NCBI GenBank assembly: GCA_036744005.1
Contig: DAINOJ010000007.1
Location: forward strand, 44,172 to 108,171
Direction: 5' to 3'
DNA from: CALCNS01 sp937897315
Lineage (GTDB): Bacteria > Bacillota > JAAYKD01
DNA length: 64,000 nt
Shown here: piece by piece, positions 1-8,316 of the stretch
Layout of the letters: the number at the start of each line of letters is the position of its first letter
Numbering within the stretch: position 1 is the first letter of the stretch
Position numbers and translations under genes: made by a program
The notes under the pieces: generated by a model
The model's input: only the letters and a program-made list of their open reading frames with translations
What the model was told of the DNA's origin: nothing
Databases searched by the model: none

Positions 1-1
1 G

Positions 2-238
2 CCAAGGGTTTCACGTAACCTGGCGAAGCTGAAAGATTTGAACATCGTCAGCGATCAACGTAAAGACCGCTTTATTTTTTACTCATACGTTTGCCGCGAA
101 CCGCTGCTTACCGAAATTTTGCAGAGCATTCATGCCCACTTGCAGGATTATCCCCTATTGGCAGCGGATGTTGCGAAATTAGCCGATAAAGAGCGCTTTT
201 TACCACAAAATTGCATGACCTGCACCACAAAGGAGTAA
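2..238 (+). CDS. ArsR-family transcriptional regulator, 3' part
   Basis: Open from the window edge, so the N-terminus lies outside. The frame starting at base 2 reads a recognition helix and wing (VSRNLAKLKDLNIVSDQRKD) followed by FIFYSYV, the usual winged-helix pattern of ArsR/SmtB repressors, then a C-terminal helix. The end holds two cysteines (NCMTCTT) that could bind a metal or metalloid, though that is inference. It ends 6 bases before the permease gene and is probably its repressor, and it could also act on the P-type ATPase promoter at 30.2 kb. The family call is fairly sure; the ligand is unknown. Confidence 0.8.
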   Translation, partial: PRVSRNLAKLKDLNIVSDQRKDRFIFYSYVCREPLLTEILQSIHAHLQDYPLLAADVAKLADKERFLPQNCMTCTTKE

Positions 239-244
239 GAAAAA

Positions 245-1249
245 ATGTTTATATTTGAATGGCTCAATAATCAGTTGCTGAAAATGGAATGGCTGTTTGT
301 CTTAGTTCAAAAACTGGTGGAGGGCGTGTTCGGCTTATCCATCCAAGACCGACTTGGTGGTAGTATTCATTTCTTTATTTATGATGTAATCAAGATTTTC
401 ATCTTACTTTCGGTTTTAATTTTCAGTGTCTCTTATATTCAAAGTTTCTTCCCGCCAGAGCGCACACGTAAAATTTTAGGGCGATTCAACGGAATCTCTG
501 CCAATATTTTGGGTGCACTACTGGGCACGATTACCCCTTTTTGCTCATGCTCCAGCATTCCACTTTTTATTGGTTTTACCAACGCCGGTTTGCCCATTGG
601 TGTCACGTTTTCGTTCCTGATTTCCTCTCCCTTGGTGGATTTGGCTTCTGTGCTCCTGTTAGCCAGCATTTTTAACTGGCGCATTGCCATTGCTTATGTG
701 GTGGTCGGTTTGGTTTTGGCCGTCATTGGCGGAACCGTGATTAGCAAACTGAAAATGGAAGAATATGTGGAACCCTTTGTCTTCAGTAATAAGATGATGG
801 AAATGGAACAAGAAGAACTCACCTTGAAAGACCGTATACAGTTTGGTAAAGATCAGGTCATGGATATTATTCATAAAGTGTGGCTCTATGTGCTCATTGG
901 GGTGGGCATTGGCGCGGCGATACACAATTACATACCCGAATCCATCATCTCTGCCGTGCTCGGTCAAGATAAATGGTATTCTGTGGTCCTGGCAACTTTT
1001 GTGGGTGTGCCCATGTATGCCGATATTTTTGGCACCTTGCCTATTGCAGAGGCTTTAGTTGTCAAAGGAGTGGGCTTAGGAACAGCACTTTCCTTTATGA
1101 TGGCTGTCACAGCACTCTCCATGCCTTCCTTAATTTTGTTGAAAAAAGTAGTGAAAACACGATTATTGGTTACCTTTACCGGAATCGTTACCGTTGGTAT
1201 CTTAATCATTGGCTACACATTCAACGCGTTTGTGCATTTATTTCTTTAG
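245..1249 (+). CDS. COG0701/ArsP-like permease
   Basis: 334-aa multi-pass membrane protein of the PF03773 permease family (YraQ/ArsP/SO_0444-like). The hallmark is the segment TPFCSCSSIPLFIGF near residues 97-111, with the family's CSCSS cysteine cluster, followed by GLPIGVTFSFLISSPLVD. A second family block (VGVPMYADIFGTLPIAEAL) lies near residue 254. Some members export trivalent organoarsenicals and others may move sulfur or metal compounds; nothing here fixes the substrate. The ATG follows an AAGGAG site and the arsR-type gene by 6 bases, so the two are co-transcribed, with the small thioredoxin next. Confidence 0.85.
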   Translation: MFIFEWLNNQLLKMEWLFVLVQKLVEGVFGLSIQDRLGGSIHFFIYDVIKIFILLSVLIFSVSYIQSFFPPERTRKILGRFNGISANILGALLGTITPFCSCSSIPLFIGFTNAGLPIGVTFSFLISSPLVDLASVLLLASIFNWRIAIAYVVVGLVLAVIGGTVISKLKMEEYVEPFVFSNKMMEMEQEELTLKDRIQFGKDQVMDIIHKVWLYVLIGVGIGAAIHNYIPESIISAVLGQDKWYSVVLATFVGVPMYADIFGTLPIAEALVVKGVGLGTALSFMMAVTALSMPSLILLKKVVKTRLLVTFTGIVTVGILIIGYTFNAFVHLFL

Positions 1250-1303
1250 GTTTACAGCAACTTCAGTTGCGTAACACATAGATATGTAAGGAGGAGTATT
1301 CAA

Positions 1304-1534
1304 ATGATTATTAAAGTATTAGGAACCGGTTGCGCGAAGTGCAAAAGTTTAGAAGCCAATGCTCGTCAAGCCGTGGCCGAAATGGGTATCACTGCCGAAG
1401 TCGTCAAGGTGCAAGATATGAAAGATATTATGGCCTTTGGTGTATTACGTACCCCTGCTCTGGTTGTGGACGAAAAAGTGGTTGTCTATGGCAAAGTACC
1501 AACCGTAGAAGAAGTGAAAGCATTTCTAAAGTAA
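1304..1534 (+). CDS. Small thioredoxin-fold redox protein (CAKC)
   Basis: 76 aa, the size of the archaeal/bacterial mini-thioredoxins (redox-active disulfide protein 2, MTH895-like). The active site is GCAKC near residues 9-13, and the cis-proline loop is RTPALVV near residue 50. The start follows an AAGGAGGAG site. It sits 54 bases after the permease and before a strong terminator, so it closes an arsR-permease-thioredoxin operon. Its likely role is reduction of the permease cysteines or of the substrate; that is inference from neighbourhood. Confidence 0.88.
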   Translation: MIIKVLGTGCAKCKSLEANARQAVAEMGITAEVVKVQDMKDIMAFGVLRTPALVVDEKVVVYGKVPTVEEVKAFLK

Positions 1535-1580
1535 GATTGCATTGGTTCGATCTCGCGAATGTGTTACGACATTTCGTCAA

Positions 1581-1623
1581 AAGAAGCAGCAGAATGATCT
1601 CTATTCTGTTGCTTCTTCCTTTT
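1581..1623 (+). terminator. Rho-independent terminator after the thioredoxin gene
   Basis: A 15-bp stem (1581-1595 with 1603-1617, one G-U pair) with a 7-base loop, followed by CCTTTT. It ends the arsR-permease-thioredoxin operon. Confidence 0.85.
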
Positions 1624-1692
1624 GCTGACCCAATGAAGGGAAACATATGTTTTCTACCGAACTCATCTTCTACTATGGTAAGGGGTGAGGAT

Positions 1693-2283
1693 ATGAGTCG
1701 CATTGGTATCATCATTAAGGAATTAAGACAAATCAAAAACCTATCTAGAACCGAACTGGCAGAGGGAATCTGCACGGAGAAGTATATCTATCTCATTGAA
1801 AAAGGCAAACGTACTCCTTCATCGGAGCTGTTGATCTTGCTGGGCAGACGTTTAGGAGAAGATTTATTGGCTCAATTTAAGTTTTCCAACTGCGATGATC
1901 CGGTTACCATTTCGAAAATGCAATTCAAGTTGGGTGAACAAATCCGGCAAGGGGAGTATGAGCAGGGGTTTTTGCTGACGCAAGAAGCCGAGCGATATTC
2001 CGATAACACCAAAGTTCCTTGGAAGCACATGCTCAAGGCCAATCGTATTTTGTGCCAAATGCAACGAAGCAAAGAGTATGAACAGGCCATCGCCGAAGCA
2101 GAACAAGCCCTTGCCAGCATGGAAAAGCGATTTAATGTGGGGTTTTGCGGTTTGTTTTATCGCCTGATTCAGTTATATGCCTACCACCAACTAGGAAAAA
2201 ACGAGGATTTTGAGCAGCTCCTGCGTACCATGTTTTCGCTACTGAACTTGCGTTACAGCTTTCATGATACCTCTACAAATTAA
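1693..2283 (+). CDS. XRE-family HTH regulator with TPR-like C-terminus
   Basis: 196 aa when started at the ATG preceded by AGGGGTGAGG; the frame is open further upstream, but that stretch crosses the previous gene and terminator. Residues 1-58 form a Cro/CI-type helix-turn-helix (LSRTELAEGICTEKYIYLIE, then GKRTPSSELL). The rest is helical with repeats such as YEQGFLLTQEAERYS and YEQAIAEAEQALASM, resembling the TPR regions of RRNPP-type peptide-responsive regulators. Its C-terminal part is shorter than in full RRNPP proteins. It converges on the ABC exporter operon and may regulate it; no operator was identified. Confidence 0.75.
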   Translation: MSRIGIIIKELRQIKNLSRTELAEGICTEKYIYLIEKGKRTPSSELLILLGRRLGEDLLAQFKFSNCDDPVTISKMQFKLGEQIRQGEYEQGFLLTQEAERYSDNTKVPWKHMLKANRILCQMQRSKEYEQAIAEAEQALASMEKRFNVGFCGLFYRLIQLYAYHQLGKNEDFEQLLRTMFSLLNLRYSFHDTSTN

Positions 2284-2470
2284 AAGGAATACATCAAGGG
2301 GTTTTTCATCCCTTTGCTGTATTGTTGTACAAGTAAATAGTAGTAACAATAGTTCTATATACAACTGTCTATCAGTATGTTAAGATTTTCACGGATTATG
2401 TGATTGGAGCTTGTCTCCGTTGTATATTCTTACAGAGAGAGAAAAAGAGAGTGGGAAAACAACCATACAA

Positions 2471-2507
2471 AGCAGCAGGATCGTGACGATCCTGCTGCTC
2501 TTGTTTT
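2471..2507. terminator. Terminator hairpin between convergent genes
   Basis: A 14-bp perfect inverted repeat (2471-2484 with 2486-2499, one-base centre), followed on the plus strand by TTGTTTTT. It lies 23 bases past the stop codon of the minus-strand ABC exporter gene and can serve both directions. Confidence 0.8.
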
Positions 2508-2522
2508 TCCTCTTCTCTTTCT

Positions 2523-4301
2523 TTAGGCACCTTGACTTACATAGTACTGTGATTGGGCTTGCCACATTTCGGCGTAAAGCCCGTTTGCTTTCTCGAGTTC
2601 TTCCCAGGTGCCATATTCCACCAATCGTCCTTCGTTGAAGACGGCGATATGGTCGCAGAATCGGCAACTGGATAAGCGATGGGAAATATAAATCGCCGTG
2701 CGGTTGTCCACCAACTCATTGAATTTACTGTAGATTTCGTATTCGGCATAGGGGTCTAGGGCCGCTGTGGGTTCATCTAGGACCACAATGGGGCAATCTT
2801 TGTACACTGCTCTGGCTATGGTTAGCTTCTGCATTTCACCACCCGAGAGCTCAATGCCATCTTCTTCAAAATTCTTATAAAGGGGAGTCTCAATGCCCTT
2901 CGGCAAACGGGCAATACGTTCGGTCAAACCAGCCTTATGCAAGGCTTCTTCGACATCTTGTGCATCACAGGGCTGATTCATGCATATGTTCTCGCGAATG
3001 CTAAAGGAGAATAACTTGAAATCCTGAAAGACAACCGCCAGAAGCTTGTAATACTCTTCTTCGCTGTATTCTTGAATATTGCGACCGTTCAGTAGAATCG
3101 TCCCTTTCTCCGGGGCATACAAGCGGCATAGTAGTTTGATGAATGTGGTCTTACCGGCACCATTGGGGCCAACCACCGAAAGTTTTTCGCCGGCACGCAA
3201 GGATAGGGAGACATCTTTGAGGGTATATTCCTCACTACGGGGGTATTTAAACCACACATGTTGAAATTCTAGGGCGAGTGGTTGGTCATCCACCACCGGC
3301 TTGGCCGTACCGGAAGCATGTCGCTTGGGCAAGCTCTCAAAGTCTAGGTATTTACCAATGTAGATGCTGTATTGGCGAAACTCCACATAGCTGTTGAGCA
3401 AAAGGGAAATATGATTGGCAAACGACACAGAGGCTGAGACGAATAAGCTGAAATCACCAATGCCAATGCGCTTTAAGTAAACCTGCCAGACCATGTAGGC
3501 ATATATCACCGCCATTTGCACCTGCAAGATGGCTTGAGACAACCCTTCATATTGACCAAACATATTGAACATACGTACGAACAATCCGCAATCTTTTTCG
3601 TGGAAATCACTCAGTTTGTCGTGCAAATAGGGCTTCATATGAAACAGGCGAATGTCTTTCGCGACTGTGAAGTCGGTGGTTAAGTTCAAGTAGTATTCGT
3701 AACGCCGATTGAGCGGAACCATTTCCTGAAAAATCTCATATTGTTTGGCCTGCTGCTTTTTAAAGATGCGGCTGTTTATGAAAACAATGCCCAAAATAAA
3801 CAGGATGAGTAGGGGGTTCAAGCGCAAAATGATCGCCATGAGACCAAGTAGGGTGAGACTATACTGTACGAGTTGCATCGAGTAATTGGTCATGTTGCGA
3901 ATGACACCTTGGTTGCGCAACGGGAACACGGCTTGGTCTTTCTGGTTTAGAATAGCCGGGTCTTCCAGCATTTCAAAATCCAAGTTCATAATGTGTTTGC
4001 CCATGTGTAATTCAATTCGCTGCATGAGGTCTAAGTAGGCTTCGTCCATGACATAGGTCATATAGCGATTGATAAAGTTGAGAACGCCGTTGCCCAAGGC
4101 TACAAACAGAACCATTTGCATCAGAATGGGAAGCCGCTTTTGTCCTAAGAGTTCTTCAATAATCAGCTTGGGTAGAATCACATTGATGAAAGGAACCAGG
4201 GCTTGGAGCAGGGATGCCAGTAAGGCCTTAGCTGGGTACGCCGGATACAGCTGATACACCAGCTTGTAAAACCGTAAAGCAGTCTGTAAATCTTTTTTCA
4301 T
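2523..4301 (-). CDS. ABC exporter half-transporter (TMD-NBD), second subunit
   Basis: 592 aa from an ATG with a GGAGGTGG site; the open frame continues upstream but overlaps the preceding gene. It has an N-terminal six-helix export domain (about residues 1-320) and a C-terminal nucleotide-binding domain. Walker A is GPNGAGKTT near residue 377, the signature LSGGEMQK near 483, and Walker B VVLDEPT near 503, all intact. The start overlaps the stop of the partner gene by four bases (ATGA), which argues for a coupled heterodimeric exporter of the MdlB/COG1132 type. The substrate (drug, lipid or peptide) cannot be told. Confidence 0.9.
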   Translation of the reverse strand: MKKDLQTALRFYKLVYQLYPAYPAKALLASLLQALVPFINVILPKLIIEELLGQKRLPILMQMVLFVALGNGVLNFINRYMTYVMDEAYLDLMQRIELHMGKHIMNLDFEMLEDPAILNQKDQAVFPLRNQGVIRNMTNYSMQLVQYSLTLLGLMAIILRLNPLLILFILGIVFINSRIFKKQQAKQYEIFQEMVPLNRRYEYYLNLTTDFTVAKDIRLFHMKPYLHDKLSDFHEKDCGLFVRMFNMFGQYEGLSQAILQVQMAVIYAYMVWQVYLKRIGIGDFSLFVSASVSFANHISLLLNSYVEFRQYSIYIGKYLDFESLPKRHASGTAKPVVDDQPLALEFQHVWFKYPRSEEYTLKDVSLSLRAGEKLSVVGPNGAGKTTFIKLLCRLYAPEKGTILLNGRNIQEYSEEEYYKLLAVVFQDFKLFSFSIRENICMNQPCDAQDVEEALHKAGLTERIARLPKGIETPLYKNFEEDGIELSGGEMQKLTIARAVYKDCPIVVLDEPTAALDPYAEYEIYSKFNELVDNRTAIYISHRLSSCRFCDHIAVFNEGRLVEYGTWEELEKANGLYAEMWQAQSQYYVSQGA

Positions 4302-6154
4302 CGCCCTGCCACCTCCGGCGTCTCTTTGTAATACCGAGCTTGGGTTTCGAACATATCGGCATATTTGCCCTTTTGTGCCATGAGATTGTCGTGACTGCCG
4401 TACTCCACCAAACAACCTTGTTCAAACATGGCAATGACATCGCAGAAGTAGGTGGAAGCCAAACGATGGGAAATGTAGATGGCGGTTCGCCCATGCACGG
4501 CCTGGTCAAAACCCTGATAAATACGGGCTTCCGCCAACGCATCTAAGGCTGCAGTGGGCTCGTCCATGATCAAGATGTCTCCTTGTTTATACAAAGCCCG
4601 GGCAATGGCAACTTTTTGTGCTTCTCCACCCGAGAACTCCACTCCCTGGGAGTCCAGCACTTTCAACATGGGTGTCTTTTCTTGTAAGGGAAGGTTGCGC
4701 ACCTTCTCGGCAATATCGGCCGCTTCCATGGCTTGCCAGAGCCGCGTTTCGTCGTAACCGCTTTCCGTTAAAGTGATGTTTTCGGCAACAGGGAAGGCCA
4801 GTGGCTTAATGTCTTGAAAGACCACCGAAAATCTGCGGTAGTATTCTTCCCGGTCAAATTGGCGAACCGGAATGCCGTTGAGCAGAATTTCTCCCTCTTC
4901 CACTTCGTAGAGCCTGCAAAGTAGTTTTACGAAAGTGGTTTTACCTGCACCGTTGTGCCCCACAATGGCTAATTTTTGTCCCGGCTGAATCACCAAATTC
5001 AAGTTGCGGAAGACGTAGTTCTCGGTGCGGGGATATTTGAAAGAGACATTGCGAAACTCGATGGTATAAGGAGCCGGTGGTAGAGGTTGCTTTAGGTCTA
5101 AGCTTTCTCCACTGGGCTGTTCTTGGAAATGGCGAACGTCATCGATGTAATGATTCTGGGCGCGTATGTGAGCGTAATGATCCACCATCTCTTTAAACCA
5201 CTGGGCAAATGCAGCAACGGTGGCAAAATACATAGCAAAATCCGGAATGGATAAGCTGCCTTGTAAAACCAGACGAATGAGGTAAAAGTAGACGATACCT
5301 TCTCGCAGCATTAAAAGCAAAGCATCGGCGGCTTGCGAGGTGAAATTCTTCCAGTAAATTTTGCGGCGAATGTTCAGTAGCTCTTTTTGAGCCGCTTCGG
5401 TTTTATTCGCCAAAGTGCTGCGATAATTTTGCAGCCGTAGCTCTTTGCCGTAAGCAAAATCATACATGGTGCGGAATAAATACATATAACGACGGTATTG
5501 ATTGGCATAAGGGATGCGTTGGGCCGACTCAAACTCTTTTGCTGCCACAGTGAAGTAATAACTGAAGGCGGCATTGGCTAACAAATATACCAGAACCCAA
5601 GGACTTAAGCGAGTCAGTAAGGCCAAGTAGCCGAGAAACGCCAGCAAATTACCCGAGATGAGAAAGCTGCGTTCCACCATACCACCCAAACCCAAGCCAT
5701 TACCATCGAGACCGTCGAGTGCCACTTGTGAAGAGGTTAAAAAGTGGGGATCTTCGGTGTTGGGGAAGGAGGTTTCTAAGCATTTATCCTGATGTCGTCT
5801 CAACACCGCTATGCGAAGCAAGATGGATTTGGCCAAGTTGGATCGTTGTAAGCGAGTATAGGTATAGAATATGGTGACCCCAACCACAAAGAAAGCAGCC
5901 AACCAAAGGGCCAATGTTTCGGCACGAGCTGGACCCATGAGTTCCTGTAAGAGAAATCGCGGAAAGAGAATACCCACAAAAGGTCTAATAGCACTGATGA
6001 CGGTGAAAGCGGTAAATTGCAGGAACATGCTTTTATCTAATTGCCAAATTTGCTGAAGTAACCAGCCATAATTTTCTTTCAGGGTATGAGTTTTTTCTCT
6101 GTCCTCTCTGCCATGACAACCCCTCGCTTTTCTGTTGGTTTTCGTGCCAATCAT
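4298..6154 (-). CDS. ABC exporter half-transporter (TMD-NBD), first subunit
   Basis: About 600-618 aa with the same TMD-NBD layout as its partner. Walker A GHNGAGKTT lies near residue 393, the signature FSGGEAQK near 505, and Walker B LIMDEPT follows. The start is uncertain. The in-frame ATG at 6154 has no ribosome site. A better start is the ATG at 6114 preceded by GCGAGGGG, but from it the frame reads only 11 codons before TGA. One extra A in the six-A run at 6091-6096 would join it to the main frame. The gene is first of a two-gene operon and is divergent from the aldolase gene. Confidence 0.88.
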   Translation of the reverse strand: MIGTKTNRKARGCHGREDREKTHTLKENYGWLLQQIWQLDKSMFLQFTAFTVISAIRPFVGILFPRFLLQELMGPARAETLALWLAAFFVVGVTIFYTYTRLQRSNLAKSILLRIAVLRRHQDKCLETSFPNTEDPHFLTSSQVALDGLDGNGLGLGGMVERSFLISGNLLAFLGYLALLTRLSPWVLVYLLANAAFSYYFTVAAKEFESAQRIPYANQYRRYMYLFRTMYDFAYGKELRLQNYRSTLANKTEAAQKELLNIRRKIYWKNFTSQAADALLLMLREGIVYFYLIRLVLQGSLSIPDFAMYFATVAAFAQWFKEMVDHYAHIRAQNHYIDDVRHFQEQPSGESLDLKQPLPPAPYTIEFRNVSFKYPRTENYVFRNLNLVIQPGQKLAIVGHNGAGKTTFVKLLCRLYEVEEGEILLNGIPVRQFDREEYYRRFSVVFQDIKPLAFPVAENITLTESGYDETRLWQAMEAADIAEKVRNLPLQEKTPMLKVLDSQGVEFSGGEAQKVAIARALYKQGDILIMDEPTAALDALAEARIYQGFDQAVHGRTAIYISHRLASTYFCDVIAMFEQGCLVEYGSHDNLMAQKGKYADMFETQARYYKETPEVAGR

Positions 6155-6436
6155 AACATATAGATTTAATAAAGTCAAGGCAAATAGTAAAAAATATAAC
6201 CCTAAGAATTAATATAAACAAGTTTAAACAAACTACTCACCATTGTTCATACTCAGATGAATGTTGATGAGGTGCATTTTGCCAAACATCAAGAAAAGCC
6301 CATAACCATCTACTATGTCGTTATATGGTATATTATGTCACATTTAAACATGCGGCTTTCTGTACTATGTTGAAGGCAGGAGAGAGGGGGTTTGTAGTCA
6401 AATCAGAGAGTATTAGAAGCGTAAGGGAGGGAGAAC

Positions 6437-7231
6437 ATGAAGAACCAAGTCAAAGAAAAATTCTTACAGCAAGAAACCGTTTTCGGTACGTTTTCTTGGG
6501 CAGCCAGTGAGGGTGTGGTCGAAGCTTTGGGATATGCGGGATTCGATTTTTTGGTTATCGATACCGAGCACAGTCCCATGGACGAGACCAAGGCGGTGAA
6601 TCTGCTTCGAGTGGCCCAACTGAAAGGGCTCTCACCCTTTGTGCGGGTTCGCGATGCCAGCAGAGATGCCATTTTAAAAATGCTTGATGGTGGGGCTGCA
6701 GGACTCGTCGTTCCCGGTTTGGTGAGTGTGGAAGAAGTGCAACAAATGATTCGCCACGGTAAATATGCTCCTTTGGGAGAACGCGGGTTCGCTCAAAGCA
6801 GGCCGGCGGGATTTGGCTTTGAACTTTATGCGAAGGATATACCATCTTATTTTGAGCTTTGCAACCAAGAAACCCTGTTGCTGCCCATGTGTGAGACGGC
6901 CGGCTTTTTGAATCAGGTCGAGGAGATTGCGGCTCTGCCGGGTGTGGACGGTATTTTTGTGGGACCGTTCGATTTATCGGTGGCTTTGCAAGCCCCCGGA
7001 CAGTTTGACACACTAGAATTTAATGCTGCTTTGCAACGCATCGTAGCCGCTTGCCAAGCGAATGCGAAACCGGCGTTTATCTTTTGTGCCAATCCTGGCA
7101 TGGCTATGCGGTACGCTGCCATGGGCTACCAAGGGTTGGCTTTGGGGATTGACCTGCAAGTGCTGGTTGCGTCATATCGTAGTTTGGTGCAGGAGGTTCA
7201 GCAGGAATTGTCGAAACAACCTCAGGAATAA
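6437..7231 (+). CDS. HpcH/HpaI-type class II pyruvate aldolase
   Basis: 264 aa, the normal length of the HpaI/GarL/RhmA family. These enzymes cleave 4-hydroxy-2-oxo acids to pyruvate and an aldehyde, using a divalent metal. Visible motifs are the DTEHSPMDE loop (residues 36-44), GERGFAQSRP (catalytic Arg), the metal Glu in CETAGFLNQVEEI, and VGPFDLS with its metal Asp. The start has a GGGAGGGAGAAC site. It is followed after 22 bases by the dipeptidase gene, probably in one operon. The natural substrate is not predictable from the sequence. Confidence 0.9.
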   Translation: MKNQVKEKFLQQETVFGTFSWAASEGVVEALGYAGFDFLVIDTEHSPMDETKAVNLLRVAQLKGLSPFVRVRDASRDAILKMLDGGAAGLVVPGLVSVEEVQQMIRHGKYAPLGERGFAQSRPAGFGFELYAKDIPSYFELCNQETLLLPMCETAGFLNQVEEIAALPGVDGIFVGPFDLSVALQAPGQFDTLEFNAALQRIVAACQANAKPAFIFCANPGMAMRYAAMGYQGLALGIDLQVLVASYRSLVQEVQQELSKQPQE

Positions 7232-7253
7232 CACAATGGAAAGAAGGGAACTC

Positions 7254-8231
7254 ATGAAAATCATTGACATGCATTGCGACACCTTAGGTGGGGCGTATCG
7301 CGACCCGGAACATTTCAGTTTATTTTCCAATGAAGCCAGTATCGACTTTCAGAAAATGAAGAAAGGCGATTACATGGCGCAGTTTTTTGCGATGTACCTG
7401 CCACCACGCCACTTGGCGGAAAAAGCCGGTCGGGTTCTGCCACCAGACGATGAAATGATTCAGACTATGTCCTCTACCTTAATGCGTGAGATCGGTAAAC
7501 ACTCGGATCTCATCGCCTTTGCCCGTAATGCCGAAGAACTGCTGGCCAATGACAAAGCCGGCAAGATGTCTGCTTTTCTGACCATAGAAGATGGTCGTTC
7601 CGTAGAAGGTAGCTTCGACAAACTACAACAGTATTACGATATGGGCGTCCGTCTCATCTCCTTCACTTGGAACTTTGCCAACTGCTTTGGTTCCCCCAAC
7701 TCCTTAGATAAAGACGTGATGAATACCGGTTTAACCCAATTTGGTAAAGAAGCGGTGGAATGGATGAATCATAAGGGTATGCTCATCGACGTTTCGCATC
7801 TCTCTGATGGTGGTTTCTTCGATGTGGCACGGTTAAGCAAGAAACCCTTTGTCGCCTCTCACTCTAATTGCCGTGCCTTAAGTGGACATCAGCGCAACCT
7901 CACCGACGAAATGATCCCCTTGCTGGCCAAAGCCGGCGGTGTATCGGGTATCAATTTCTGCGCCCCCTTCCTCTCGGAAGATACCACCAGCAAGTTCAGC
8001 AACATCAGCGACATGGTGCGTCATGTCAAGCATTTTGTCAAACTGGGCGGCATAGAATGCGTAGGCTTGGGTTCCGATTTCGATGGCATTACCGGTACAT
8101 TGGAAGTGAACGATGCCTCCATGATGCCCAACTTGTTGCACGCGTTGAGCAAAGAGGGCTTTAGCGATGACCAATTGGAGAAAATCGCGTATAAGAACGT
8201 TCTCCGAGTCATCAAAGAAAGCTTGAAATAA
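7254..8231 (+). CDS. Membrane dipeptidase (renal dipeptidase family, M19)
   Basis: 325 aa. M19 enzymes are binuclear-zinc dipeptidases that often accept D-amino acids at the C-terminal position. Zinc-site motifs are present: DMHCDT (HxD) at residues 4-9, the bridging Glu in TIEDGRS, VSHLS and ASHSNCRAL (His ligands), and GSDFDG. The chosen ATG follows AGAAGGGA; an ATG 18 bases upstream is in frame but worse placed. No signal peptide is seen, so it is cytoplasmic. It lies between the aldolase and D-serine dehydratase genes, which suggests turnover of D-amino-acid-containing dipeptides (inference). Confidence 0.93.
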   Translation: MKIIDMHCDTLGGAYRDPEHFSLFSNEASIDFQKMKKGDYMAQFFAMYLPPRHLAEKAGRVLPPDDEMIQTMSSTLMREIGKHSDLIAFARNAEELLANDKAGKMSAFLTIEDGRSVEGSFDKLQQYYDMGVRLISFTWNFANCFGSPNSLDKDVMNTGLTQFGKEAVEWMNHKGMLIDVSHLSDGGFFDVARLSKKPFVASHSNCRALSGHQRNLTDEMIPLLAKAGGVSGINFCAPFLSEDTTSKFSNISDMVRHVKHFVKLGGIECVGLGSDFDGITGTLEVNDASMMPNLLHALSKEGFSDDQLEKIAYKNVLRVIKESLK

Positions 8232-8244
8232 CGGCCAGTGAATT

Positions 8245-8288
8245 CACAAACACCGAGGCGTGCTTGATGTGTTGCCTCGGTGTTTGTG
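8245..8288 (+). terminator. Hairpin after the dipeptidase gene
   Basis: A perfect 15-bp stem (8245-8259 with 8274-8288) and a 14-base loop. There is no long T-run after it, so it may be a weak terminator or a 3' stabilising hairpin. Confidence 0.6.
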
Positions 8289-8316
8289 ATATCATCGTGA
8301 ATATGAGGGGAGTCCT

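Noticed and set aside
1330..1692. Upstream extension of the XRE regulator frame
   Set aside because: It crosses the thioredoxin gene and a strong terminator; the ATG at 1693 has the ribosome site.
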